Positions 1 to 8,417 of a DNA stretch of 64,000 nt are shown piece after piece. The translations under genes were made by a program, and so were the position numbers. Position 1 is the first letter of the stretch; every line of letters begins with the position of its first letter. The notes beneath the pieces were generated by a model that saw only the letters and a list, made by a program, of their open reading frames with translations, made no database searches and was not told the origin of the DNA. Source of the DNA: Rhodanobacter spathiphylli B39 (GTDB lineage Bacteria; Pseudomonadota; Gammaproteobacteria; Xanthomonadales; Rhodanobacteraceae); contig NZ_AJXT01000033.1 of the NCBI RefSeq assembly GCF_000264295.1, forward strand, positions 1-64,000, given 5' to 3'.

Positions 1-1481
1 GCGGCACGTGCCTTGGCCACCTCTTCCTTGCTGATCTGGCCACCCGGGTTGCCCCAGCTGTTCAGCACGTAGGTCAGGATGTTCGCCACCTCGTCGTCGT
101 TGAGCTGGCTCATCGGCGGCATCACCGAGTCGTACTCGTGCCCGTTCACCGTGACCTTGCCGGTCAGGCCGTGGGTGACGATGGTCATCGCCCGCTTCGG
201 ATCGGCCGCCAGGAAGTCCGACTTCGCCAGCGGCGGGAACACGTTGGCCAAGCCTTCGCCGTTGGCCTGGTGGCAGACCGAGCAGGTGCCGGTGAACAGC
301 TGCTTGCCCGCGGCGATCTGCTCTTCCTTGGTCAGCGTGCCGGCCGCATGCGCCTTGGCTGCCGTGGTCACCGCCTTCAGGTTCGGCTCCGAGCGGTCGC
401 CCAGGTAGACCGAGTCCACTTCCTTGCCCGAGTAGATCGACTTGTCTTCCGGGCCATCCACCTTGAGGATGCCCAGCGCGCCCTTGTTGAAGGCGCGGAA
501 GATCGAGTGGTCGACCAGCACGTAGCTGCCCGGCACGTCGGTGTGGAATTCCACGATCGCCGCGCCGCCGGACGGGATCAGCGTGGTCTGCACGTTGTGC
601 TGCGCCACCGTGCCGCCTTCGGGCTGCACCTTGTCGAAGATCTCGCCGATCACGTGGAAGCTCGACACCAGGTTCGGACCGCCGTTGCCCACGAACAGGC
701 GCACCGTCTCGTTGGTCTTGGCGGTCAGCGCGTTGTCGCCGGTGAGCGCGCCTTCCTTGCCGTTGAACAGCACATAGGTCGGGTTCTCGTCGATCGCCTT
801 CTCCATGTCGAACGGCTGCAGGCCCTTCTGCCGGTACTTGCCGGTGGTATAGAAGTCGCCCTGCATCACGTAATACTCGTGGTCGACCGGGCTCAGGCCC
901 TCCGGCGGCTCGACCAGGATCAGGCCGTACATGCCGTTGGCGATGTGCATGCCCACCGGCGCGGTGGCGCAGTGGTAGACGAAGATGCCCTGGTTCAGCG
1001 CCTTGAAGGTGAACTGCGATTCGTGGCCCGGCGCGGTGAAGCTGGAGGCCGCACCGCCGCCCGGACCGGTCACCCCGTGCAGGTCGATGTTGTGCGGCAT
1101 CTTGCTGTCCGGCGCGTTCTTCAAGTGGAACTCCACCGTATCGCCCTGGCGCACCCGGATGAAGCTGCCCGGCACGGTGCCACCGAAGGTCCAGAAGGTG
1201 TAGCTGACGCCTTCGGAAATCGGCATCTCCTTCTCGACCACTTCCAGCTCGACGATGACTTTCGCCGGATGGTTGCGATGGATCGGTGGCGGCACGTGCG
1301 GCGGGCTGGTCAGCACCGCGTGGATCGGCTCGCCCTGGGGCGGACCGAAGTCGCCGTGAATCGAGGCGGCAGGGGCCGCAGCGGCCGGAGCAGCACCGGC
1401 GGTGGCCTGCGGCTTGCCGGAGCAGGCCGCCAGCGTGAACAGCGCCGCCGTGGCGAGAAGGAATAGACCTGGACGTGACAT
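1..1481 (-). CDS. nirK: Copper nitrite reductase with C-terminal cytochrome c domain, lipoprotein (3' end outside window)
   Basis: Reduces nitrite to NO in denitrification at the periplasmic face. ATG at 1481; the reading frame stays open to base 1, so at least 493 codons are present and the stop lies outside. Residues 1-20 form a lipoprotein signal with lipid Cys20. Two cupredoxin domains follow with a full ligand set: type 1 copper His130, Cys171, His179, Met184; type 2 copper His135, His170, His325; catalytic Asp133 and His276. After a linker, a class I cytochrome c domain has CSVCH at 400-404 and a Met ligand in MPPM (454-457). The fused haem domain is a known NirK architecture and would pass electrons directly to the type 1 copper. 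An FNR-type box lies 64 bp upstream of the ATG. The neighbours nnrS, fnr and hemN fit anaerobic respiration. Confidence 0.96.
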   Translation of the reverse strand, partial: MSRPGLFLLATAALFTLAACSGKPQATAGAAPAAAAPAASIHGDFGPPQGEPIHAVLTSPPHVPPPIHRNHPAKVIVELEVVEKEMPISEGVSYTFWTFGGTVPGSFIRVRQGDTVEFHLKNAPDSKMPHNIDLHGVTGPGGGAASSFTAPGHESQFTFKALNQGIFVYHCATAPVGMHIANGMYGLILVEPPEGLSPVDHEYYVMQGDFYTTGKYRQKGLQPFDMEKAIDENPTYVLFNGKEGALTGDNALTAKTNETVRLFVGNGGPNLVSSFHVIGEIFDKVQPEGGTVAQHNVQTTLIPSGGAAIVEFHTDVPGSYVLVDHSIFRAFNKGALGILKVDGPEDKSIYSGKEVDSVYLGDRSEPNLKAVTTAAKAHAAGTLTKEEQIAAGKQLFTGTCSVCHQANGEGLANVFPPLAKSDFLAADPKRAMTIVTHGLTGKVTVNGHEYDSVMPPMSQLNDDEVANILTYVLNSWGNPGGQISKEEVAKARA

Positions 1482-1511
1482 GGACGCTCTCCGTTGGTTC
1501 TTGCGATTGCA

Positions 1512-1552
1512 AGCCTAGGCTATCTGACGGACGCCCATGTGACGTGAGTCAA
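1512..1552 (-). promoter_or_regulatory. FNR/Dnr-type box and -10 element of nirK
   Basis: Minus-strand TTGACTCACGTCAC (1539-1552) matches nine of ten positions of TTGACnnnnGTCAA, the symmetric FNR/Dnr core. A TAGGCT hexamer at 1512-1517 sits where the -10 of a class II FNR promoter is expected: if the box is centred at -41.5, +1 is near 1504 and the -10 is centred near 1514.5. This predicts a leader of about 23 nt. The site was read by eye and the regulator is inferred. Confidence 0.7.
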
Positions 1553-1635
1553 TTGTCGGGTCTTCTCGACCCGACTGCGTCACCCCGCCACGGCGGAGCC
1601 TGGCCCGCCCAGGCCAGCCTGCCAGGCGAGCGCGC

Positions 1636-2886
1636 TCAACCGGGCTTGCCGTCCGCCCGCGGCGTCAGGTAGATCCACGCCGAACGCAGCACCCACGGCA
1701 GGAAGGCCAGCAGCCAGCCGTAGGCGGCCATCACCAGCCACAGGTAGACGTCGCCACCCAGTTCGGCACGAATGCGCAGCAGGGTCACCACCTGCAACAA
1801 GGCGAAGCACAGCCACGCGACCTTGCCCATCTGCATCGGTCGACCGGAGTGGCCCTGGGTGACCCGGGTGACCATCGCCACCAGCATCGAGCCGAAGAAA
1901 CCGATGCCCAGCGCATGCAGCGGGGCGCGACCCAGGATCAGCTGCCCGCTCAGGGCGTGCACCACGTCCTGGATGGCGAACAGCGCGAACGCCACCGGCA
2001 ACCAGGCAAACGCCAGGTGCAACACCGCGAGAATGCCCGGGTGCATCGCCTTCCATGGCCGCCAACGCAGCGAGTGCCAGGCAAACACCAGCGCCAGCGG
2101 AATGTCGACCACCCACAGCCAGTCCAGCACGCCACGCCAGTCCAGCAGCAGGTGGGCCAGCAACAGCACCCACACCACCGGCATGCTCCAGTCCGGCCGG
2201 ATCACGTCATATCCCTTCACCATGTTGCCGGTGAAGAACGGCAGCATGCGGTGCATCACCGAGAAATAGATCGGCAGCAGCAGGCCGAAGGTGCCCAGCT
2301 TGATCGCCAGCAGCGCGCATTCGGCCGGTGCGCCGAACAGATACGCCAGGAAGATCGCCAGCCCCAGCGTGCCCAGGCACAGCGCCGCGAGGCAGGAGCG
2401 CGCGTGGCCCTTGCGCTCGGCCACCGAAGCACGCAACACGCCGGCCAGCGTCACGACGCCGAGCAGATAGCCCGCCAGCATCACCGCGATGCCCAGCTTG
2501 AGCAGCCATCCCAGGTCGAGCAGGCCCGCATTCGCCAGCACGTAACCGCCGAAGACCGCGCCGGCGACCGGCAGGAAGCGCGTGCGCGGCAGATCGGGGC
2601 GGCCCAGCCACTTGGGAAACGTGGTCATCAGGAAGCCGAACATGAACAGCGGAAACAGGCCGTACTGGATCAGCATCGCGTGCGCCCAGCCCGGCGGGAT
2701 CGTGGGCTGCGGCCAGCCGGCCAGGCCGAAGCGCATCCAGGTCAGCTCCACCGCCCACCACGCCATGCTCAGCAGCACCGCGACCGTGCCGGCCAGGAAC
2801 AGCGGCCGATGCGGCGCGGTGGCCAGCAGGCGGGCGGCCTCGGCGAACGCCGGCGGCGTGTTGCCGGCAGATGGCGAATCAGACAT
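1636..2886 (-). CDS. nnrS: NnrS family haem-copper membrane protein
   Basis: 416-residue polytopic membrane protein of the NnrS family, which is linked to nitric oxide metabolism and stress in denitrifiers. About twelve hydrophobic segments cover most of the length. Conserved features include TTFPKWLGRP, the histidine-bearing VMHRMLPFF segment and the RAPLHALGIGFFGSMLVAMV region (20 residues). The ATG at 2886 was preferred to upstream ATGs at 2919 and 2976 because an FNR-type box at 2947-2960 would place the transcript start near 2912, downstream of those codons. It lies between fnr and nirK on the same strand, but its own box suggests a separate promoter. Detoxifying or sensing NO made by NirK is the likely role; the exact biochemistry of the family is unsettled. 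Confidence 0.9.
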   Translation of the reverse strand: MSDSPSAGNTPPAFAEAARLLATAPHRPLFLAGTVAVLLSMAWWAVELTWMRFGLAGWPQPTIPPGWAHAMLIQYGLFPLFMFGFLMTTFPKWLGRPDLPRTRFLPVAGAVFGGYVLANAGLLDLGWLLKLGIAVMLAGYLLGVVTLAGVLRASVAERKGHARSCLAALCLGTLGLAIFLAYLFGAPAECALLAIKLGTFGLLLPIYFSVMHRMLPFFTGNMVKGYDVIRPDWSMPVVWVLLLAHLLLDWRGVLDWLWVVDIPLALVFAWHSLRWRPWKAMHPGILAVLHLAFAWLPVAFALFAIQDVVHALSGQLILGRAPLHALGIGFFGSMLVAMVTRVTQGHSGRPMQMGKVAWLCFALLQVVTLLRIRAELGGDVYLWLVMAAYGWLLAFLPWVLRSAWIYLTPRADGKPG

Positions 2887-2946
2887 GGCGTGTCCACACG
2901 AATGCGAATGATTCCCCATGCTGCCACAGCGCCTTCGCCGGCAACC

Positions 2947-2960
2947 ATGACATGCATCAA
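2947..2960 (-). promoter_or_regulatory. FNR/Dnr-type box upstream of nnrS
   Basis: Minus strand TTGATGCATGTCAT: the first half-site TTGAT is perfect, the second matches 3 of 5. Its centre is about 67 bp from the nnrS ATG, almost the same geometry as at nirK. A weak CAGCAT lies at the expected -10 position (2917-2922). Confidence 0.55.
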
Positions 2961-3035
2961 CCACGCCCCGCGGCATGGCCGGCGCTTCAGCGAATCATCG
3001 GGTCGGGCCATGCCCGGACGGCATCCCGCCCCAGC

Positions 3036-3806
3036 TCAATCCGGCAACAGGGCTTCGCCGATCTTGCGCAGCGCCGCCACATTCAGCAGCTCCAGCTCGC
3101 GTCCCTCGATCGCGATCAGCTTCTGCGCGCGGAAGCGGCTCAGCACGCGGCTGACGGTTTCCGCTGCCAGCCGCAGGTAGTTGGCGATGTCGCCACGCGA
3201 CATGCTCAAGTGGAACTGGGCGCCGGAGAAACCCCGCACCGCGTAGCGGTTGCCCAGGTCGAGCAGGAAAGCGGCGACGCGCTCGTCGGCGCTGTGGTCG
3301 CCGGCCAGCAGGCTGGCCGTGCCCAGTTCCTTGCTCAGCATGCGGAACAGGTGCTGCTGCACGGCCGGCACGCGCGAGGCCAGCGCGCTCATCGCGGGGA
3401 ACGAGAAACGGCAGAAATACGCCGTGTCCAGCGCCACCGCGTCACAGGGGAAATGCTCGGGATAGATCGCGTTGAGGCCGATCACCTCCCCCGGCAGATA
3501 GAAGCCCAGCACCTGCTCGCGGCCTTCCTTGTCGACCATGCGCGTCTTCACCGTGCCCGAACGCACCGCGAAGATCGCCCGGAACGGATCGCCGGTACGG
3601 AAGATGTGCTCGCCGACGCGGAACGGCCCGACGTGCTCGACCAGGCATTGCAGCTCGGCCAACTCGGGCTTGTCGTAGCCGGCGGCGATGCACGCGCTGG
3701 AAAACGCGCAGGTACCGCAGAAGCGCGTTTCATCGCCGTCGTCGGCAATCGGGCTACGCGGCTCGGGCAGGCGACCTGGCCGGCCTGGCGTGGGCTTGAA
3801 TTGCAT
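3036..3806 (-). CDS. fnr: FNR-type oxygen-sensing transcription regulator
   Basis: 256-residue Crp/Fnr regulator. The N-terminal cluster Cys30, Cys33, Cys39 (FCGTCAFSSAC) plus Cys121 (HFPCDAV) reproduces the four [4Fe-4S] ligands of true FNR, so oxygen sensing is expected rather than the cluster-free Dnr mode. A cNMP-type beta-roll spans about 55-140, followed by a dimer helix and a C-terminal winged helix. The recognition helix carries Glu216, Ser219, Arg220 (ExxSR), the residues that read TTGAT half-sites in FNR. It lies 39 bp downstream of hemN on the same strand and may be co-transcribed with it. Boxes of the matching type precede hemN, nnrS and nirK, so it is the obvious candidate regulator of this island. 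Confidence 0.95.
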   Translation of the reverse strand: MQFKPTPGRPGRLPEPRSPIADDGDETRFCGTCAFSSACIAAGYDKPELAELQCLVEHVGPFRVGEHIFRTGDPFRAIFAVRSGTVKTRMVDKEGREQVLGFYLPGEVIGLNAIYPEHFPCDAVALDTAYFCRFSFPAMSALASRVPAVQQHLFRMLSKELGTASLLAGDHSADERVAAFLLDLGNRYAVRGFSGAQFHLSMSRGDIANYLRLAAETVSRVLSRFRAQKLIAIEGRELELLNVAALRKIGEALLPD

Positions 3807-3845
3807 GATTGTGATGAGGCCGGGTTGGGGCTGCGTCGTCGTCGA

Positions 3846-5246
3846 TCAGATCACGCGCGAGAAACGCGGTGCCTGTGCCGCTTCGTCCAGATAGGCGTCG
3901 AAGCACATGGCGATGATACGCAACAGCAACCTTCCCCGCGAGGTGACCCGAATCTCGCGGTCACTTTCCAGCACCAGGCCATCGGCGACCAGCGCCTGCA
4001 GCCGCTGGCGTTCACGCATGAAATATTCGTCGAACACCAGCCGGTGACGCGCCCCGAAGCCGTGCTTGTCCAGCACGCCGTGGCACATCAGTTCGTTGAT
4101 CAGCTCGCGGCGGATCAGGTCGTCCTCGTCCAGTTGCAGGCCGCGCATCAGCGGCAGGCGGCCCGCATCCAGCGCCGCGTAGTAGCCGACCAGATCACGC
4201 GCGTTCTGCGTGTAGCTGTCGCCGATGCGACCGATCGCACTGACGCCCAGGCCCACGATGTCGCAGTCGCCGTGGGTGGAGTAGCCCTGGAAATTGCGCT
4301 GCAGGGTGCCCGCGCGCTGCGCCAGCACCAGCTCGTCGCTGGCCTTGGCGAAGTGGTCCATGCCGACGTAGACGTAGCCGGCGGCGGACAGGTGCTCCAG
4401 CGCGCGGCCGAACAGCGCCAGCCGGGTCGCGGCATCGGGCAGGTCGGCGGCGTCGATCTGCCGCTGCGCCTTGAACATCTCCGGCAGGTGCGCGTAGCCG
4501 TAGACCGCCACCCGGTCGGGGTTGAGCGCCACGATCTGGTCCAGCGTGCGGCTGAAGCCGGCCACGGTCTGGAACGGCAGGCCGTAGATCAGGTCGACGC
4601 TGGACGAGCGGAACGACGATTCGCGCGCGGCGTCCAGCACCTCGCGGGTCTGCTCGAAACTCTGGATGCGGTTGACCGCCTGCTGCACCACCGGGTCGAA
4701 ATCCTGGATGCCGACCGAGATCCGGTTGAAGCCCAGCTGGCCCAGGTTGCGGATGTAGTCACCGTCGGCGAAGCGCGGATCGATTTCGATGCCGTACTCG
4801 CGGTCCGCCTCGTGGCTGAAGCTGAAATGCCGCGCCAGCGACTCCAGCAGCTCGCTCATGTGCGCGGTATCGAGGAAGTTCGGCGTACCGCCTCCGAAGT
4901 GCAGCTGGCGAACCGGGCGGTCGCGGTCGAACAGCGGCGCGATCAGCTCGATCTCGCGATACAGCCGTTCGAGGTAGCGATCGGCCTGGGTCACGTCGCG
5001 GGTGATCACCCGGTTGCAACCGCAGTAGAAGCACGGACTCATGCAGAACGGCACGTGCACGTAAAGCGACAGCGGCCGCGGGATCGGCTCCTCGTTGGAG
5101 GCACGGATCACGCCGCGCAACACCGTTTCGTCGAAGTCGGGCTTGAACTGCGGCGCGGTCGGGTAGCTGGTGTAGCGCGGACCGGCCATGTCGTAACGGG
5201 CGATCAGCGCCGGGTCGAATTCGGGAGTGCTTATGGGAATGGCCAT
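3846..5246 (-). CDS. hemN: Oxygen-independent coproporphyrinogen III dehydrogenase
   Basis: 466-residue radical SAM enzyme that decarboxylates coproporphyrinogen III to protoporphyrinogen IX without oxygen. The [4Fe-4S]-SAM motif is C68-x3-C72-x2-C75-x-C77, the HemN form with an extra Cys. GPRYTSYPTAPQF at 22-34 and LYVHVPFC align with the E. coli N terminus and support the ATG at 5246, although the frame stays open upstream to 5408. HFGGGTPNFL and the C-terminal HemN domain are present. No good Shine-Dalgarno is seen. A perfect FNR palindrome ends 35 bp upstream, predicting anaerobic induction to supply haem for respiratory cytochromes, including the haem domain of NirK. Confidence 0.95.
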   Translation of the reverse strand: MAIPISTPEFDPALIARYDMAGPRYTSYPTAPQFKPDFDETVLRGVIRASNEEPIPRPLSLYVHVPFCMSPCFYCGCNRVITRDVTQADRYLERLYREIELIAPLFDRDRPVRQLHFGGGTPNFLDTAHMSELLESLARHFSFSHEADREYGIEIDPRFADGDYIRNLGQLGFNRISVGIQDFDPVVQQAVNRIQSFEQTREVLDAARESSFRSSSVDLIYGLPFQTVAGFSRTLDQIVALNPDRVAVYGYAHLPEMFKAQRQIDAADLPDAATRLALFGRALEHLSAAGYVYVGMDHFAKASDELVLAQRAGTLQRNFQGYSTHGDCDIVGLGVSAIGRIGDSYTQNARDLVGYYAALDAGRLPLMRGLQLDEDDLIRRELINELMCHGVLDKHGFGARHRLVFDEYFMRERQRLQALVADGLVLESDREIRVTSRGRLLLRIIAMCFDAYLDEAAQAPRFSRVI

Positions 5247-5280
5247 GGAGCGAGTCTGTCCCCGCGCCCATCCGGCTGCC

Positions 5281-5294
5281 TTGATCCGGATCAA
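5281..5294 (-). promoter_or_regulatory. Perfect FNR box upstream of hemN
   Basis: TTGATCCGGATCAA is an exact FNR consensus palindrome (TTGAT-N4-ATCAA). Its centre is 41.5 bp from the A of the hemN ATG. CAGACT (5253-5258), 22 nt after the box, is the only -10-like hexamer in class II register, which would put +1 at or next to the start codon. It could in principle serve either strand, but the plus-strand neighbour is the 3' end of the fah gene. Confidence 0.85.
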
Positions 5295-5346
5295 TTGCGC
5301 CATCGGCCGCGACGCCACGCCGCAGCCGCCAGCGCTGCCCGACAAC

Positions 5347-6333
5347 TCACGCCTTGTGCGGTTCGACCTGCTGTTCGATCGAGCCGAAGATCGAGGCGCC
5401 GCCCGCATCGGTGACGTCGATCTTCAGGCGGTCGCCGAACTTCAGGAACGGCGTGCTGGGATGGCCGTCGCGCAGGGTTTCCACCGTGCGCTGTTCGGCC
5501 AGGCACGACGCACCCTTGCCGGTGTCCTCGTTGGCGATGGTGCCGGAGCCCACGATGGTGCCGGCGGTCAGCGGCCGCGTCTTCGCCACGTGGGCGACCA
5601 GCTCGGCGAAGCTGAACTGCATGTCCACGCCGCACTCGGCCTCGCCGAACCATGCGCCGTTCAACCACGTGCGCATCGGCAGGTGCAGCTTGTCGCCCTG
5701 CCATGCGTCGCCCAGCTCGTCGGGCGTCACCAGCACCGGCGACAGCGCCGAGCGCGGCTTGCTCTGCAGGAAACCGAAGCCCTTGGCCAGCTCGCCCGGG
5801 ATCAGTCCGCGCAGGCTGACATCGTTGATCAGGCCGACCAGCTGGATGTGCTCCGACGCCTGCGCCGGCGTGGCCGCCATGGGCACGTCATCGGTGACCA
5901 CCACCACCTCGGCTTCCAGATCGATGCCGAAATCCTCGCTGGGCACCACCACCGGATCGCGCGGACCCAGGAAGCCGGCGCTGGTCGCCTGGTACATCAG
6001 CGGGTCGGTGTAGAACGACTTCGGCACCTCGGCGCCGCGGGCGCGGCGCACGCGCTCGACATGCGGCAGGTAGGCCGAGCCGTCGACGAATTCATAGGCG
6101 CGCGGCAGCGGCGAGGCCAGCGCGTGCATGTCCAGCGCGAAGGCATCGGCGGCGTTGCCGGCGTTCAGATCCTCCGACAGCGCATTGAGCCGCGGCGCGG
6201 CGTTCGACCAGTCGTCCAGCGCCGCCTGCAGCGTCGGCGCGATGGCGCTTGCCTTCACGGCGCGGGCGAGGTCGCGACTGACCACGATCAGCGTGCCGTC
6301 GCGGCCGCCTTCCTTGAGACTTGCGAGTTTCAT
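5347..6333 (-). CDS. fahA: Fumarylacetoacetate hydrolase family protein
   Basis: 328-residue FAH-fold enzyme, expected to cleave fumarylacetoacetate to fumarate and acetoacetate, the last step of tyrosine/homogentisate breakdown. The fold is seen in the DLEAEVVVV stretch (metal-binding acidic residues), NDVSLRGLIPGELAKGFGF, and VGSGTIANEDTGKG followed by LRDGHPSTPF (typical FLKFGD near the end). It is the last gene of a minus-strand group with hppD, hmgA and a lipoprotein gene. The maleylacetoacetate isomerase normally needed between HmgA and Fah is not in the window. Assignment to fumarylacetoacetate rather than another acylpyruvate rests on this context. Start ATG 6333 has a GCGGA-like ribosome site. 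Confidence 0.9.
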   Translation of the reverse strand: MKLASLKEGGRDGTLIVVSRDLARAVKASAIAPTLQAALDDWSNAAPRLNALSEDLNAGNAADAFALDMHALASPLPRAYEFVDGSAYLPHVERVRRARGAEVPKSFYTDPLMYQATSAGFLGPRDPVVVPSEDFGIDLEAEVVVVTDDVPMAATPAQASEHIQLVGLINDVSLRGLIPGELAKGFGFLQSKPRSALSPVLVTPDELGDAWQGDKLHLPMRTWLNGAWFGEAECGVDMQFSFAELVAHVAKTRPLTAGTIVGSGTIANEDTGKGASCLAEQRTVETLRDGHPSTPFLKFGDRLKIDVTDAGGASIFGSIEQQVEPHKA

Positions 6334-6414
6334 GGGTTATTCCGCTCTTCTGAAGAGTCCGCCATGGATGGCGGTTTTGTTCTTTGCCGTCAAGGAGGAC
6401 GGCACCAGTCAATA

Positions 6415-7047
6415 TCAACTACAGCCTTCCACGTAATCGACCTGCGGCGGCACACCCACGCGCCATCGCGTCACCTTGCCATGTTCGTCGGTTTCAAACA
6501 GCAACACGCCGTCACCTTGCGGCGCGGCGATGCGCAGGTACTTTGCGCCATCGACATACTTGTGCGGCTGCGCCGCGACATGCGTTCCGTACAGCGCGCG
6601 GATCTGCGCCTCGTCCATGCCGACCTTGCCACCGCCGGGCGCGAGCTCTTTCGCGCTGCCGACGTCGTAGCGCACGAAATGGCCGGCTTCGAACATGAAG
6701 GCAACATCCCGCGGCGACTTCGCCCCGGTCGGGGTCTTGTAGAAGCACGTTGAACCCTGCTCCTGCACACCTTTCAGCTCACCGCCCCAAGCGGTATTCG
6801 AGCTGGCCTTATTGGAGCTGGCCTTGTCGAAGCTGGCCTCGTCCATGCCGAAACGCAGGTCGCCGTAACCGTCGTAGCGGGCCATCGTTTCGGCGGCGCT
6901 CGTTGCCGGCACGCTCGTGGCAATGGCCGGGCGGACGCTCGACGCGGCGACAGGCGGGGCCTCCGCTGTCGACGGCGCCGCCGGGTCCGCCTGGCCGCAC
7001 CCGGCCAGCGCCAGCACCGCGGCCACGGTCAGCGCATGGCATTTCAC
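6415..7047 (-). CDS. Hypothetical lipoprotein coupled to hmgA
   Basis: 210-residue protein of unknown function. The GTG at 7047 overlaps the hmgA stop (GTGA), indicating translational coupling; no other start fits the signal peptide. Residues 1-17 form a lipoprotein signal with lipobox LAGC, then an Ala/Pro/Ser-rich linker of about 45 residues. The rest is a soluble domain with [22 protein letters not shown] and two later cysteine-flanked stretches ending VDYVEGCS. A short in-frame duplication gives [10 protein letters not shown]. It is probably anchored to a membrane in the periplasm. Sitting between hmgA and fah it is co-transcribed with tyrosine catabolism, but nothing in the sequence ties it to that pathway. 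Confidence 0.75.
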   Translation of the reverse strand: MKCHALTVAAVLALAGCGQADPAAPSTAEAPPVAASSVRPAIATSVPATSAAETMARYDGYGDLRFGMDEASFDKASSNKASSNTAWGGELKGVQEQGSTCFYKTPTGAKSPRDVAFMFEAGHFVRYDVGSAKELAPGGGKVGMDEAQIRALYGTHVAAQPHKYVDGAKYLRIAAPQGDGVLLFETDEHGKVTRWRVGVPPQVDYVEGCS

Positions 7048-8405
7048 GCCTTGCAGCCTGCATCGAAGTGTTTCGCGATGCCCTGCCAGCACTCGTGGTA
7101 ATTCTTCTGCAATTGCGGCGCGTCCAGCGCCTGTTGCGTGGGACGGATCACCTTGCGCGTCTCGAACATGAAGGCCATGGTGCCGCCGATCACGTCGGGC
7201 CTGGACAGGTCGGCGTTCGAGGCCTTCTCGAACGTGGCCGCATCCGGGCCGTGCCCGCTCATGCAGTTGTGCAGCGAGGCGCCGCCCGGCACGAAGCCCT
7301 CGGCCTTGGCGTCGTACACGCCGGTGATCAGGCCCATGAACTCGCTGGCCACGTTGCGATGGAACCAGGGCGGACGGAACGTGTGCTGCGCCACCAACCA
7401 GCGCGGCGGAAAGATCGCGAAGTCGATGTTCGCCGTGCCGACGGTGTCGCTGGGCGAGGTCAGCACGGTGAAGATCGATGGATCGGGATGGTCGACGCTG
7501 ATCGAGCCGATCGTGTTGAAGCGGCGCAGGTCGTACTTGTACGGCGCGTAGTTGCCGTGCCAACCGACCACGTCCAGCGGCGAATGACCGATCTTTGCCG
7601 ACCACAGCCCGCCCTGGAATTTCGCCACCAGCTCGAATGCGCCCTCGATGTCCTCGTACGCCGCCTCCGGGGTGAGGAAATCGCGGGCATTGGCCAGGCA
7701 GTTCGAGCCGATCGGGCCCAGATCCGGCAGGCGTAACAGGGCGCCGAAGTTCTCGCAGACATAACCGCGGGCCACTCCTGCGCTTCCTGCGCCCGTGGCA
7801 CTCGCACTTCCATGTGCGTCGGCGTCGCCGTCGGGCAGGTCGACGCGGAAACGCACGCCGCGCGGAATCACCGCGATCTCCTGCGGCTCCAGCTCGATCA
7901 CGCCCAGCTCGGTGGCCAGCCGCAACCGGCCCTGCTGCGGCACGATCAGCAGCTCGCCGTCGGCGTCGTAGAAGAAGCGCCCCTGCATCGAGCGATTGGC
8001 CGTATAGACGTGGATACCGATGCCACCCTGCTCGGCCGGGCCGCCATTGCCGGCCAGGGTCACCAGGCCATCGATGAAATCCGTCGGCTGCGTCGGCAGC
8101 GGCAGCGGGTCCCAGCGCAACTGGTTCGGCGTGGCCGGCGCCTCGTCGAAACGATTGTGGAAGGTGGCATGCGCCAGCGGCTGGAACGGCTCGTGCACCG
8201 CCGCCGGGCGAATCCGGTACAGCCAGCTGCGCCGGTTGCTATGACGCGGCGCGGTGAACGCGGTGCCCGACAACTGCTCCGCGTACAGGCCGTGGGCCAC
8301 GCGCTGCGGCGAATTCTGGCCGACCGGCAAGGTGCCGGCGATCGCCTCGCTGGCAAACTCGTTGCCGAAACCCGACTGGTAGCCCTTGCTGACATCGATC
8401 GCCAT
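7044..8405 (-). CDS. hmgA: Homogentisate 1,2-dioxygenase
   Basis: 453-residue non-haem iron dioxygenase that opens homogentisate to maleylacetoacetate. The N terminus has [13 protein letters not shown], the family signature. [15 protein letters not shown] and the [16 protein letters not shown] region with [16 protein letters not shown] hold the conserved His/Glu iron ligands. Length is normal for the family. It begins 12 bp after hppD and ends overlapping the lipoprotein gene, so hppD-hmgA-lipoprotein-fah form one operon, probably under the divergent MarR regulator. Confidence 0.97.
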   Translation of the reverse strand: MAIDVSKGYQSGFGNEFASEAIAGTLPVGQNSPQRVAHGLYAEQLSGTAFTAPRHSNRRSWLYRIRPAAVHEPFQPLAHATFHNRFDEAPATPNQLRWDPLPLPTQPTDFIDGLVTLAGNGGPAEQGGIGIHVYTANRSMQGRFFYDADGELLIVPQQGRLRLATELGVIELEPQEIAVIPRGVRFRVDLPDGDADAHGSASATGAGSAGVARGYVCENFGALLRLPDLGPIGSNCLANARDFLTPEAAYEDIEGAFELVAKFQGGLWSAKIGHSPLDVVGWHGNYAPYKYDLRRFNTIGSISVDHPDPSIFTVLTSPSDTVGTANIDFAIFPPRWLVAQHTFRPPWFHRNVASEFMGLITGVYDAKAEGFVPGGASLHNCMSGHGPDAATFEKASNADLSRPDVIGGTMAFMFETRKVIRPTQQALDAPQLQKNYHECWQGIAKHFDAGCKA

Positions 8406-8417
8406 GAGGAGAGACCC

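Noticed and set aside
138-1466. 442-residue open frame on the plus strand
   Set aside because: Fully antisense to nirK, whose copper and haem motifs are unambiguous; its Arg/His/Val-rich composition is typical of antisense reading of GC-rich genes.
2871-5414. 847-residue open frame on the plus strand
   Set aside because: Antisense to fnr and hemN; no domain, signal or start context.
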